Origin: Opitutaceae bacterium
Lineage (GTDB): Bacteria > Verrucomicrobiota > Verrucomicrobiia > Opitutales > Opitutaceae
Direction of reading: 5' to 3'
Length of the DNA: 64,000 nt
NCBI GenBank assembly: GCA_017994935.1
Contig: JAGOJU010000010.1
Location: 19,119 to 83,118, forward strand
Shown here: one piece after another, positions 1-7,032 of the stretch
Position numbering within the stretch: the stretch's first letter is position 1
Layout: the number at the start of each line of letters is the position of its first letter
Notes under the pieces: generated by a model
Told to the model about the DNA's origin: nothing
Databases searched by the model: none
Seen by the model: only the letters and a program-made list of their open reading frames with translations
Translations under genes and position numbers: made by a program

Positions 1-686
1 ATCCAGTTCGGGATTCCGGCGAGCACGGTGATGTCCCTTCCGACGGTGCGCTCGGCAATCGTGTTGATCTTCTGCTGCCAGTCGGGAATGCGGGCGATCT
101 CCTCGCCGGGCTCATAGAACAACTCGTCCGCCCATTTCGGCAGGTTGAGGGTGGCGATCCCGCTCAGGTCGCAGGCGTAGGCCGTGTGACCATTTCCGGC
201 GTCCACCGGTGTGGGTGCGGGCGAGCCGCCGAGGTAGAGATGCCTGCCGTGGAAAATGCCTGTGTGCCCGACGCGGGCCGTGTAGTAGAGGAGGGATTCT
301 CGTCCAGCCTTTCGAAAATGCTGGAGCAGGGCCTCCGTGACCGGGATGAGTTTGGAGCGGCCGAAGGTGGTGCCGCTGGTGCTGATGAAGAGGGAACACG
401 TGCCCGGCCAGAGGACGTCCGCCTCGCCCGATTTGATGCGCTCGATGTAGGGAAGGAATTCCTCATACACGCGAAGAGGCACACGCCGCTGGAATCCGTC
501 GTAGGGCAGCGTGCTGTCGAGTTCCATGTCCTGGCCGAGAGCGGTACCTGCGATGCGTTTCAGCAGATGTTTGTAGGCCGTCTCCTGTTCGCGCAGCGCA
601 TTTGTGCCCTTCTTCAAACGACGGGAAATGCGGGTCGTCGCGATGCTCGCGCCAATATGGATGAATTTGCGTTTGATGACGGACAT
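1..686 (-). CDS. GH3-family acyl-adenylating enzyme, N-terminal part (truncated by window edge)
   Basis: Reading leftward from an ATG at 684-686 gives about 228 residues that run off the window. The stretch SGTTFGRSKLIPVT (about residues 104-117) is the phosphate-binding loop of the GH3 branch of adenylate-forming enzymes, and the flanking 'lyYTaRvGhTGIFHG' region also fits. The family is known from plants, where members conjugate amino acids to auxin or jasmonate; bacterial homologues have no established substrate. The C-terminal half, with the rest of the ATP site, lies outside the window. It is divergent from the pseudouridine synthase gene, with 192 bases between the starts. No strong ribosome binding site is seen. 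The family call is fairly sure; the substrate is unknown. Confidence 0.8.
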   Translation of the reverse strand, partial: MSVIKRKFIHIGASIATTRISRRLKKGTNALREQETAYKHLLKRIAGTALGQDMELDSTLPYDGFQRRVPLRVYEEFLPYIERIKSGEADVLWPGTCSLFISTSGTTFGRSKLIPVTEALLQHFRKAGRESLLYYTARVGHTGIFHGRHLYLGGSPAPTPVDAGNGHTAYACDLSGIATLNLPKWADELFYEPGEEIARIPDWQQKINTIAERTVGRDITVLAGIPNW

Positions 687-878
687 ACCGCTCTAATCGG
701 CCCGGAGGAATCCGGGTCGTGCCTCCAGAAGAGCAGCGAGTCTACCGCCTCCTTGGCAAGCCCTTTCAATCGGTCAACCAACGCGTTACACTAATTTTTG
801 TTCGGCAGCCAATCGCTAAGAATTCGTCAATTTTCCCGAGGTTTGAGTTTCCGTCGTTTTCCGTGCATTCGCTTCTGG

Positions 879-1712
879 ATGTCCCTGCCGCCGATAATTC
901 ACCAGGACGATGCCCTGATTGCCTTCGACAAGCCGAGTGGCCTTCTGGTGGCGCCCGATCGCTGGGACAAGGCGCGCCAGAATCTCATGGGCAGCGTTCA
1001 TGTCGCCATGGGGAAGGGTGTTGCGAATGTCCACAGGCTGGATGCGGATACGAGTGGCGTGCTGCTTTGCGCAAAGACGAAAGCAGCGCTGGATTTTCTG
1101 AGCGGCCAGTTCCAGTCGAAGTCCGTGGGCAAGGTCTATCACGCCCTCGTGGTCGTGCCGCCGGCGGAGGAGGCGATGAAGGTCATTGCGGCGGTGCGCG
1201 ACGAGGCGGGACTGCTGCCCGAGACCTTCAGCATCGATCTCGCGCTCGACCAGGACGAGGCGCATCCGGGTCGCATGCGGATTTTCAAAAAGAGGGGAGG
1301 GAAACCCTCGCTGACGGACTTTCGGACGCTGGAGCGTTTTCACACGGGGCGTGGCCGGAGTTTTGCGTGGGTCGAGTGCCGCCCGCATACGGGCAGGACG
1401 CATCAGTTGCGGGTGCATCTTGCCGCAGCCGGAGCTCCGATTCTCGGCGATCGGTTCTACGGAATCCCCGAAGCGGATCTGAAACTTTCCGATCTCAAGC
1501 GCGGCTACAAGAATCGCGACGACGAAAAGCCCCTGTTGCAGCGTCTCGCCCTGCATGCCAGCGTACTCACGGTCAGGCACCCTGACACGCTAGAACCCGT
1601 CACTCTCCGGGCGGAGCTTCCGCACGAGTTTGAGGTTGCGCTCAAGTACCTGCGGAAGTTCGCGTCCCAACCTTGCCGTCGGCAGGACGGCGGACAGACT
1701 GGCGGCCCATGA
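879..1712 (+). CDS. RluA-family pseudouridine synthase
   Basis: Isomerises uridine to pseudouridine in rRNA or tRNA. The protein of 277 residues carries the RluA/RluC/RluD signature HRLDADTSG (residues 52-60), with D55 the expected catalytic aspartate, and the downstream 'RPHTGRTHQLRVHL' motif that closes the active site. There is no S4 domain, so it resembles the short RluA/TruC type rather than RluC/D. The frame is open upstream to a TTG at 798, but the ATG at 879 gives the normal family N terminus (ppiihqDDaLIAFDKPSGLLV). Its stop overlaps the start of the next gene as ATGA at 1709-1712, implying translational coupling. The exact target base cannot be read from sequence. Confidence 0.9.
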   Translation: MSLPPIIHQDDALIAFDKPSGLLVAPDRWDKARQNLMGSVHVAMGKGVANVHRLDADTSGVLLCAKTKAALDFLSGQFQSKSVGKVYHALVVVPPAEEAMKVIAAVRDEAGLLPETFSIDLALDQDEAHPGRMRIFKKRGGKPSLTDFRTLERFHTGRGRSFAWVECRPHTGRTHQLRVHLAAAGAPILGDRFYGIPEADLKLSDLKRGYKNRDDEKPLLQRLALHASVLTVRHPDTLEPVTLRAELPHEFEVALKYLRKFASQPCRRQDGGQTGGP

Positions 1713-2236
1713 CGCTGCAGGAACGCCTTGCCCGGCACCTCGGAAAGAATCCGGATACGGCTCGTGCCATCTGGGTCGCGCCCAATGCGACGGTGGTGGG
1801 TGATGTCACGCTGGGAGCGCAGAGCAGCGTTTTCTATGGCGCCGTCCTCCGGGGTGACATTGCGCGCATCCTTGTGGGAGAGGGGAGCAATGTGCAGGAC
1901 AACGCGATCGTGCATCTCGCGGACGACCTGGATGCGATCATCGGAAAGTGGTGCACGATCGGGCACAGCGCGATTGTGCACGCCTGCACGATCGAAGATG
2001 AATGCCTGATCGGGATGGGTGCGACGGTTCTCGATGGGGCGGTCATTGGCGCCCGCAGCATTGTGGGCGCCGGTGCGGTGGTGAAGCAGCGCATGGTTGT
2101 GCCGCCCGGCTCGATGGTCCTTGGCACACCCGCCCGCATCGTGCGTTCGCTGACTGCGGAGGAGATGGCCGGGCTGCGCCCCTGGGCTGAGAAATACGTC
2201 CACGTGGCGACAGCCCACGCGGCGCGCAAGGTTTGA
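1709..2236 (+). CDS. Gamma-class carbonic anhydrase family protein (left-handed beta-helix)
   Basis: The 175-residue protein is a run of hexapeptide repeats typical of the gamma carbonic anhydrase/YrdA-like family. H69, H86 and H91 (in AIVHL, TIGHS and VHACT) are in the positions of the three zinc-binding histidines, and R48/D50 in LRGD are also conserved. The family is trimeric and hydrates CO2 or is catalytically weak; many short YrdA/PaaY-type members have no proven role. The start was chosen at 1709 because it overlaps the upstream stop (ATGA); an in-frame ATG at 1673 lies inside the pseudouridine synthase gene and adds 12 residues without homology. Confidence 0.9.
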   Translation: MTLQERLARHLGKNPDTARAIWVAPNATVVGDVTLGAQSSVFYGAVLRGDIARILVGEGSNVQDNAIVHLADDLDAIIGKWCTIGHSAIVHACTIEDECLIGMGATVLDGAVIGARSIVGAGAVVKQRMVVPPGSMVLGTPARIVRSLTAEEMAGLRPWAEKYVHVATAHAARKV

Positions 2237-2261
2237 AGATCGTTTGCGCCGTCCCGCAAAC

Positions 2262-2349
2262 TGGTGCCCGGAGAGGGGATCGAACCCACACGCCTTTAGA
2301 GGGCGACGGATTTTGAGTCCGTTGCGTCTGCCAATTCCGCCATCCGGGC
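2262..2349 (-). tRNA. tRNA-Leu (anticodon CAA)
   Basis: On the minus strand the sequence begins GCCCGGA and ends TCCGGGC-A-CCA, a full seven-pair acceptor stem with encoded CCA. The anticodon arm ACGGA-CTCAAAA-TCCGT gives anticodon CAA (reads UUG). The long variable arm (CGCCCTCTAAAGGCG) and the T loop GGTTCGATCCC fit class II tRNA-Leu. Length is 88 nt including CCA. Confidence 0.97.
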
Positions 2350-2451
2350 TTTCAGGGGGGTCATGCGATGCGAAATCGATCGGACTGGCAAGCCATGATT
2401 CTTGTTCCTGCCGCACGCTCCGCGCGGGGCGAATGGCGCCTCCAGCCGGTG

Positions 2452-2499
2452 CCAGGCATGAGAGCCTGGGAAGGGAGGCATTGGGGAATTACCAATGCC
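2452..2499 (-). terminator. Two adjacent hairpins downstream of the aminopeptidase gene
   Basis: A perfect 8-bp inverted repeat (GGCATTGG at 2477-2484, CCAATGCC at 2492-2499, 7-nt loop) abuts the stop codon of the leftward aminopeptidase gene. It is followed by a 6-bp hairpin (CCAGGC 2452-2457, GCCTGG 2464-2469). There is no long T run after either, so this may be a weak terminator or a 3' end-protecting structure. Confidence 0.4.
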
Positions 2500-3809
2500 T
2501 ACAGCGCTTTTGAAATCGACGATGTCAGGATCTCCGGCTCCCCGGCAGTTACCAGAACATTGTCCTCAATCCGCACACCGCCTGTCTCCATCAGGGGCTC
2601 GATGCGTGTCCAATCGACACAGTCGCGATACCGTTCCCGGCGCGCAGGATCGTTGAGGAGAGTGGGAATGAAATAGATGCCCGGCTCCACGGTGATGACA
2701 TATCCGGGCATCAGCGGCAGATCCGTACGGAGCGTTTGCAAGGCTGCGCGCGGATCCTTGGGTCGGTCGGGCAGTGTTCCGCTCGCATCGCGCACGCCGA
2801 GCCCGACAAGGTGACCCAGTCCGTGGGGGAAGAACAGCGTGTGTGCGTTGCGATCAACCAGTGATTCTGGATTCCCGAGGAGGATTCCCATGTCGACGAG
2901 CCCGGCGGTGATCTCCATGGCTGCCTTGAAATGGATGTCTTTCCACTCGGCACCGGTGCGACAGCGGCCGATGGCCGCTTCTTCGACGGACAGCACCAGG
3001 CTATGAAGATCGCGTTGGAAGGCAGAGGGTTTGCCGCCTGCGACAAAGGTGCGCGTCACGTCACATACGTAGCGGTCGATTTCGGCTCCGGCGTCGATGA
3101 GAACAAATTCACCAAAGGCGATCATGCGGTCGCCCGGATCAAAGTGAAGCACCGCGGCGTTGGGTCCGCTGCCGACAATGGATCCGTAGCCGGTCCGGCG
3201 TGCGCCTGCCTGAAAGAAACCGGTTTCGAGCGTGATCTGGAGGCTCCTTTCGGTGGCCGGTTGAAACTCCGATCCCAGGCGTGCCCGCACGGCCGTGTAT
3301 CCCGCGGTGGTGCAGGCGGCGGCGCTGCGGAGGAGGCCCAATTCAAGTTCGTCCTTGGGGCGCCTGGCGTGACGGAAATGTTCGCGGACACGTTTTGTCC
3401 GGTCATCGCGATCGGATATGTCCATCGCGCGCGGCGGTGCGCCCAGTCTGACGATGGAACGCGAACGTTCCTTGAGCCAGGTCGTCAGGCCGGCGATCGG
3501 CTCACCCGGCGCCTGGCCGCGTCCCTCCCAGATGCGTTCGTTTTCTGTGAGCGCAGGCACGAATGACCGCCATTGCCCGCCGGCGCCTGGGGTCGGATCG
3601 AAGGCGACGATGCCGCCGGGGCATTCGAGTGCGGTCAGGTAGTGATATTCCGCGTGTGCGCGATAGGGGTAGGTCTGGTCTGTGTTTTCAGGCAGGGGAA
3701 TGGGATCACCCGCGTGAACCAGCAGCACGGCGTCGCCGATGACCGGTGTAATTGCGTCCTGGATACGTTTCCGGCGTGCCTGGAGCACGGCATCGTCAAA
3801 GGACAGCAT
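2499..3809 (-). CDS. Xaa-Pro aminopeptidase / M24 metallopeptidase
   Basis: Releases N-terminal residues preceding proline, using two divalent metal ions in the cytoplasm. The protein of 436 residues has an N-terminal aminopeptidase-P-type domain (PYRAHAEYHYLTAL motif) and a C-terminal pita-bread catalytic domain. The five metal ligands are visible: D in VLIDAGAE, D in CDVTRT, H in HGLGHLVGLGVRD, E in TVEPGIY and E in GGVRIEDN. The ATG at 3809 is preferred to a TTG 39 bases upstream. Length and motif order match the PepP family. It is transcribed leftward toward tRNA-Leu and separated from uspA by 79 bases, so the two may be co-transcribed. Confidence 0.93.
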   Translation of the reverse strand: MLSFDDAVLQARRKRIQDAITPVIGDAVLLVHAGDPIPLPENTDQTYPYRAHAEYHYLTALECPGGIVAFDPTPGAGGQWRSFVPALTENERIWEGRGQAPGEPIAGLTTWLKERSRSIVRLGAPPRAMDISDRDDRTKRVREHFRHARRPKDELELGLLRSAAACTTAGYTAVRARLGSEFQPATERSLQITLETGFFQAGARRTGYGSIVGSGPNAAVLHFDPGDRMIAFGEFVLIDAGAEIDRYVCDVTRTFVAGGKPSAFQRDLHSLVLSVEEAAIGRCRTGAEWKDIHFKAAMEITAGLVDMGILLGNPESLVDRNAHTLFFPHGLGHLVGLGVRDASGTLPDRPKDPRAALQTLRTDLPLMPGYVITVEPGIYFIPTLLNDPARRERYRDCVDWTRIEPLMETGGVRIEDNVLVTAGEPEILTSSISKAL

Positions 3810-3888
3810 GAGGCAGCCTGCCGGGAAGGGATGGTTGCGGCAAGCCAAGCCCCTCTGGTGCGGAAAGAGGCTCTGGGGTCATGCGGCT

Positions 3889-4356
3889 CTATTTTCTTTT
3901 CCTGCGTTTTTTCCCGGGCTTCGCGCGTGTCGGAAGTACCATGACCGGGCACTGTGCGCGCTTGAGGACACCCTGGGTGGTGCTGCCGACGAGCAGGTCA
4001 TAAAACGCGGTGTGACCGTGGGACCCCATGACGATGTAGCTGGCTTTGGTGCGATCGGCCTCCTTGAGGATGGATGCGATGGGGGAGCCGGTTGAAACCA
4101 CGCCGTCGGCTTCCACTCCCTTTTTCGCGAGCCGTGCCTTTTGGCGGTCAAGATTCTTGGTCGCTGCCTTTTCGCTGATGACCATGAGTTCCTGGACATT
4201 GTCCAGTCCGACGCCGAAGTCATTTGTGACGACGGGAGGCTGCACCACATGTAGCAGCACGATGCGCGCGCTGAGAATGCCAGCCAGTTCGGAGGCCGCC
4301 TTGACGACACCGTCACTTGCGCCTGAAAAATCGATGGGTGCCAGGATGGTTTTCAT
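3889..4356 (-). CDS. Universal stress protein (UspA family)
   Basis: A single Usp domain of 155 residues starting MKTILAPIDFSGASD. The ATP-binding signature is present as VMGSHGHTAFYDLLVGSTTQGVL-type sequence (G-2x-G-9x-G-S/T), placing it in the ATP-binding UspFG-like group. The last dozen residues are very basic (KPGKKRRKRK), an unusual tail that could contact nucleic acid or membrane lipid. The start at 4356 gives the family N terminus; upstream codons to 4458 are open but lack homology. The protein probably acts in the cytoplasm under stress or starvation; no partner is evident from the neighbours. Confidence 0.93.
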   Translation of the reverse strand: MKTILAPIDFSGASDGVVKAASELAGILSARIVLLHVVQPPVVTNDFGVGLDNVQELMVISEKAATKNLDRQKARLAKKGVEADGVVSTGSPIASILKEADRTKASYIVMGSHGHTAFYDLLVGSTTQGVLKRAQCPVMVLPTRAKPGKKRRKRK

Positions 4357-4536
4357 ACCGCGTTTGACTCGTGTCGGATCCGTTTGTTCAAAACAGACAG
4401 CAACTTCCGCGGATCCTGTGGCCGGTTGGCAGAGAGCTTGCCTCCCCCCGATGAGCACGGAAATCCGATCGGGAAACGGGGAAAAAACGCGCTTGCATCC
4501 TGCGGGGCCATAGGGCTGTCTGACCGTTCACTTGTT

Positions 4537-4613
4537 CGGGCCGTAGCGTAGCCTGGTAGCGCGCTTGCATGGGGTGCAAGAGGTCGCGAGTTCGAATCTC
4601 GCCGGCCCGACCA
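4537..4613 (+). tRNA. tRNA-Pro (anticodon GGG)
   Basis: Acceptor strands CGGGCCG (4537-4543) and CGGCCCG (4603-4609) pair perfectly, with discriminator A and an encoded CCA (4611-4613). The anticodon arm CTTGC-ATGGGGT-GCAAG gives anticodon GGG. The D loop (AGCCTGGTAGC) and T arm (GCGAGTTCGAATCTCGC) are canonical. Length is 77 nt. Confidence 0.97.
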
Positions 4614-4780
4614 TTTGATTGAGGGTTCCATGCTGGAGCGTGGGGACCTGGGAGGAAGAGGAGACCATCACGCCCGGGGAAGGGGCGCGGGAGAGAACTG
4701 TGACACGTGTGCAATCCGCCGGCGCGGTCGCGCGCCCAAATTTCGGTTGGTCTCGGTACGGATTGCGTTAGAGCTGGGGC

Positions 4781-6058
4781 ATGACGCTGCCCGCTCCAGT
4801 CCTCTTTGTTCCGGGGATCATGGGAAGCACCCTTCGCGACGAGTATCCGGTTGATCCGGAGAACGTGTGGTCGGTCCTGAAGGCTGCGACAAAAAACTAT
4901 GATCGCATCACGTTGCATCCGGACGATGTCAGGTACGAGCTGGTCGAACCGGCCCGCGTGGCACGCGATCAGGTATTCCAGCTTTTTTACGGCGAGATCA
5001 TAGAGGAACTGCGCCACAACCTTACGCAGGACCCCGCAAGTCCCGTGCCGGTGTATCCGTTTGCCTATGACTGGAGGCAGCCCCTGGACATCATCGAAGG
5101 CGAGCTTGCCGCCTTTGTCGGCGAGGTCATTGCGAGAACCAGCCTGATGCGGCACTATCATGCTGATGGATTCTCTACCAGGACGGGAAAGGTGAATATC
5201 GTCGCGCACTCGATGGGTGGGCTGATAACCGCGGGGTATCTGGCGCGTGCGGGATTCAAATCGGTCGACAGGGTGGCGTCGCTGGCGTCGCCCTTCCGCG
5301 GTTCGCTCGAGTCGATCGCAAAGGTGGCGATCGGCGTCGGTGGCTTCAGTCTATCCGGCGGTGGCTCCCGCGAGCGCGAGGCGGCGCGGCTGACGCCTTC
5401 GCTCTATCATTTATTGCCGTCCTACGATGAGGCGGTCACGGCGGAGGGTGGCCTGACTGAGGACATCTTCCTTCCTGAGGCATGGCAGCCGGGCATCCTT
5501 GAAACGCTGGCAACATTTGTCACCCGGTATGGATTGCGGCCCGATGACCCGCGCATGAAGGCTGACCGATTGCTGGCGGCCATGCTTGATCGTGCCTGGC
5601 GGCACCGTCGTCGCCTGGAGCGCTTGAAACTGCCCGATCCGCGCCGATGGCTTTGTGTGGTTGGAGTCGATGCGGAAACGCGCGTGAGCATGGCGATCAG
5701 GCCGGATGGGGGTGGAAAACCCCGGTTTGAGCTCGAGGACCCGAGGAACGAGTGGGGTGGCATCAATCGCCTGAATACAGGCGACAACACCGTACCGTAC
5801 CTTGGTGCCAGGTGTGCGTTTGTTCCCGTGGAGCAGGTGGTGTGTGTGACTCCGGGCGATTTCGGATTTTTTGAATTCGGCGACCAGTTGCTGGCCAAAC
5901 TCGGATTCCACAGCGCGCTGCCCAGCATGAATCTGGTGCAGAGGCTGGTGACGTCGCATCTCCTGGGGCGCCCCCAGGGAAAGCTGGGAGGGCGTCCGCC
6001 GCCGGAGATAGATCCTGCGGATTGGGATCCGCCCATCAGCGAGCTCCTGCCCAGGTAA
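4781..6058 (+). CDS. LCAT-like alpha/beta hydrolase (putative lipase/acyltransferase)
   Basis: The 425-residue protein begins with VLFVPGIMGSTL, the oxyanion strand-turn of lecithin:cholesterol acyltransferase-like (PF02450) enzymes, and has the nucleophile elbow AHSMGG with S144. Other family marks are FAYDWRQ (about 94-100) and GDNTVPYLGA, whose Asp is the likely acid; a C-terminal His (for example in TSHLLG) would complete the triad. No signal peptide is seen, so it is probably cytoplasmic. Known relatives hydrolyse or transfer acyl chains of phospholipids; the true substrate here is not known. It is followed at 125 bases by the four-helix-bundle gene. Confidence 0.82.
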   Translation: MTLPAPVLFVPGIMGSTLRDEYPVDPENVWSVLKAATKNYDRITLHPDDVRYELVEPARVARDQVFQLFYGEIIEELRHNLTQDPASPVPVYPFAYDWRQPLDIIEGELAAFVGEVIARTSLMRHYHADGFSTRTGKVNIVAHSMGGLITAGYLARAGFKSVDRVASLASPFRGSLESIAKVAIGVGGFSLSGGGSREREAARLTPSLYHLLPSYDEAVTAEGGLTEDIFLPEAWQPGILETLATFVTRYGLRPDDPRMKADRLLAAMLDRAWRHRRRLERLKLPDPRRWLCVVGVDAETRVSMAIRPDGGGKPRFELEDPRNEWGGINRLNTGDNTVPYLGARCAFVPVEQVVCVTPGDFGFFEFGDQLLAKLGFHSALPSMNLVQRLVTSHLLGRPQGKLGGRPPPEIDPADWDPPISELLPR

Positions 6059-6118
6059 GATTCGGAGCCCCGTGCGTGGCGGCCCTGAAATGGGTACGCG
6101 CAGGCCTGGCCAGAGCAG

Positions 6119-6172
6119 ATCAGTCGTATCAGTCTGATCGGACTGATCGGTCTGATCGGACTGATCTGGATT
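6119..6172 (+). repeat. Imperfect simple repeat of about 9-10 bases (GATCGGACT-like)
   Basis: The unit (T/C)TGATCGGAC is repeated about five times with small changes just upstream of the four-helix-bundle gene. In the frame of that gene it would encode alternating D-R-T/S-D. Related copies occur inside the same gene at about 6546-6582 and 6794-6815. Confidence 0.85.
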
Positions 6173-6183
6173 GGCTGAAAACT

Positions 6184-6945
6184 ATGGAAGGCCCTCACAA
6201 GAAACTGCGCCCGAGTGGCGGCTATCGCAAGACTGCCAGCTTTCAGACTGCCACGCTCATCTACGATGCCACGGTGTGGTTTTGCGAAAAGTTCCTGGAT
6301 GCCCGCTCGCGTACCGTGGACCAGATGGTGCAGGCGGCGCGTTCGGGCCGGCAGAATATCGCCGAAGGAAGCCGGGCCTCTGCGACCAGTTCGCAGACCG
6401 AACTGCGCCTTGTGAACGTCGCGCGGGCCAGCCTTGAGGAGCTGCTGCTCGACTACGAAGACTACCTGCGGCATCGCCGGCTGGCTGCGTGGAGAGCTGA
6501 TAGCGCCGAAGCGAGCGCGGTGCGGGCGGTGGCGTCAAGGATCAGAAATGATCGGACGGATCCGACTGATCGGACTGATCTTGGCGGGATGAGCGATCAG
6601 GAGCGCTGGGCGCTCTATGCCCGCTGGCTTGACCATGCCGAACCGGCCGTGCGCGCCAACGCGCTCATCTGCCTGATCCACCAGACAAATTTCCTGCTCG
6701 ACCGGCAGATAGCGGCGTTGGAGGCGGTCTTCATCGAGGAGGGCGGCTACTCCGAGCAACTCGCCACCGAGCGGCTGAAGCAGCGCAGGAAGGATCGGGC
6801 CGATCGGACTGATCCGAGGCCACCTGTCTGCCCGAAATGTGGCTCGCTCATGGCCCTGCGCACAGCGAAAGCAGGCCAGAACCAAGGCGGCCAGTTCTGG
6901 GGCTGCGCAAAATACCCGGAGTGCAAGGGCACCCAGCCCATCTGA
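6184..6945 (+). CDS. Four-helix-bundle protein with suffix domain and C-terminal zinc ribbon, joined by DRTD-repeat linkers
   Basis: From the ATG at 6184 the protein has 253 residues. Residues 1-110 look like the 23S rRNA intervening-sequence-type four-helix bundle (ARSGRQNIAEGS motif). A first repeat linker (RNDRTDPTDRTD) joins it to a second helical segment, ERWALYARWLDH...IHQTNFLLDRQI, which I recognise as the 'four helix bundle suffix' domain. A second linker (DRADRTDPRP) leads to a topoisomerase-I-like zinc ribbon with cysteines in CPKCG and WGCAKYPEC. The same repeat occurs just before the ATG, so the true start could be as far up as 6022, which would overlap the hydrolase gene. The cellular role is unknown; the zinc ribbon hints at nucleic acid binding. 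Confidence 0.8.
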   Translation: MEGPHKKLRPSGGYRKTASFQTATLIYDATVWFCEKFLDARSRTVDQMVQAARSGRQNIAEGSRASATSSQTELRLVNVARASLEELLLDYEDYLRHRRLAAWRADSAEASAVRAVASRIRNDRTDPTDRTDLGGMSDQERWALYARWLDHAEPAVRANALICLIHQTNFLLDRQIAALEAVFIEEGGYSEQLATERLKQRRKDRADRTDPRPPVCPKCGSLMALRTAKAGQNQGGQFWGCAKYPECKGTQPI

Positions 6946-7032
6946 ACTATTCGACTCATCCGGCCTGTCAGGCGGATTTTCGACCCAACGTGACCATCGC
7001 GGGAGAAAATCTTCCGGGTCGGCGGAATTGCG

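Noticed and set aside
6960..6980. Possible terminator between the four-helix-bundle and antiporter genes
   Set aside because: The hairpin around CCGGCC and GGCGG has a bulge and only ATTTT after it; too weak to call.
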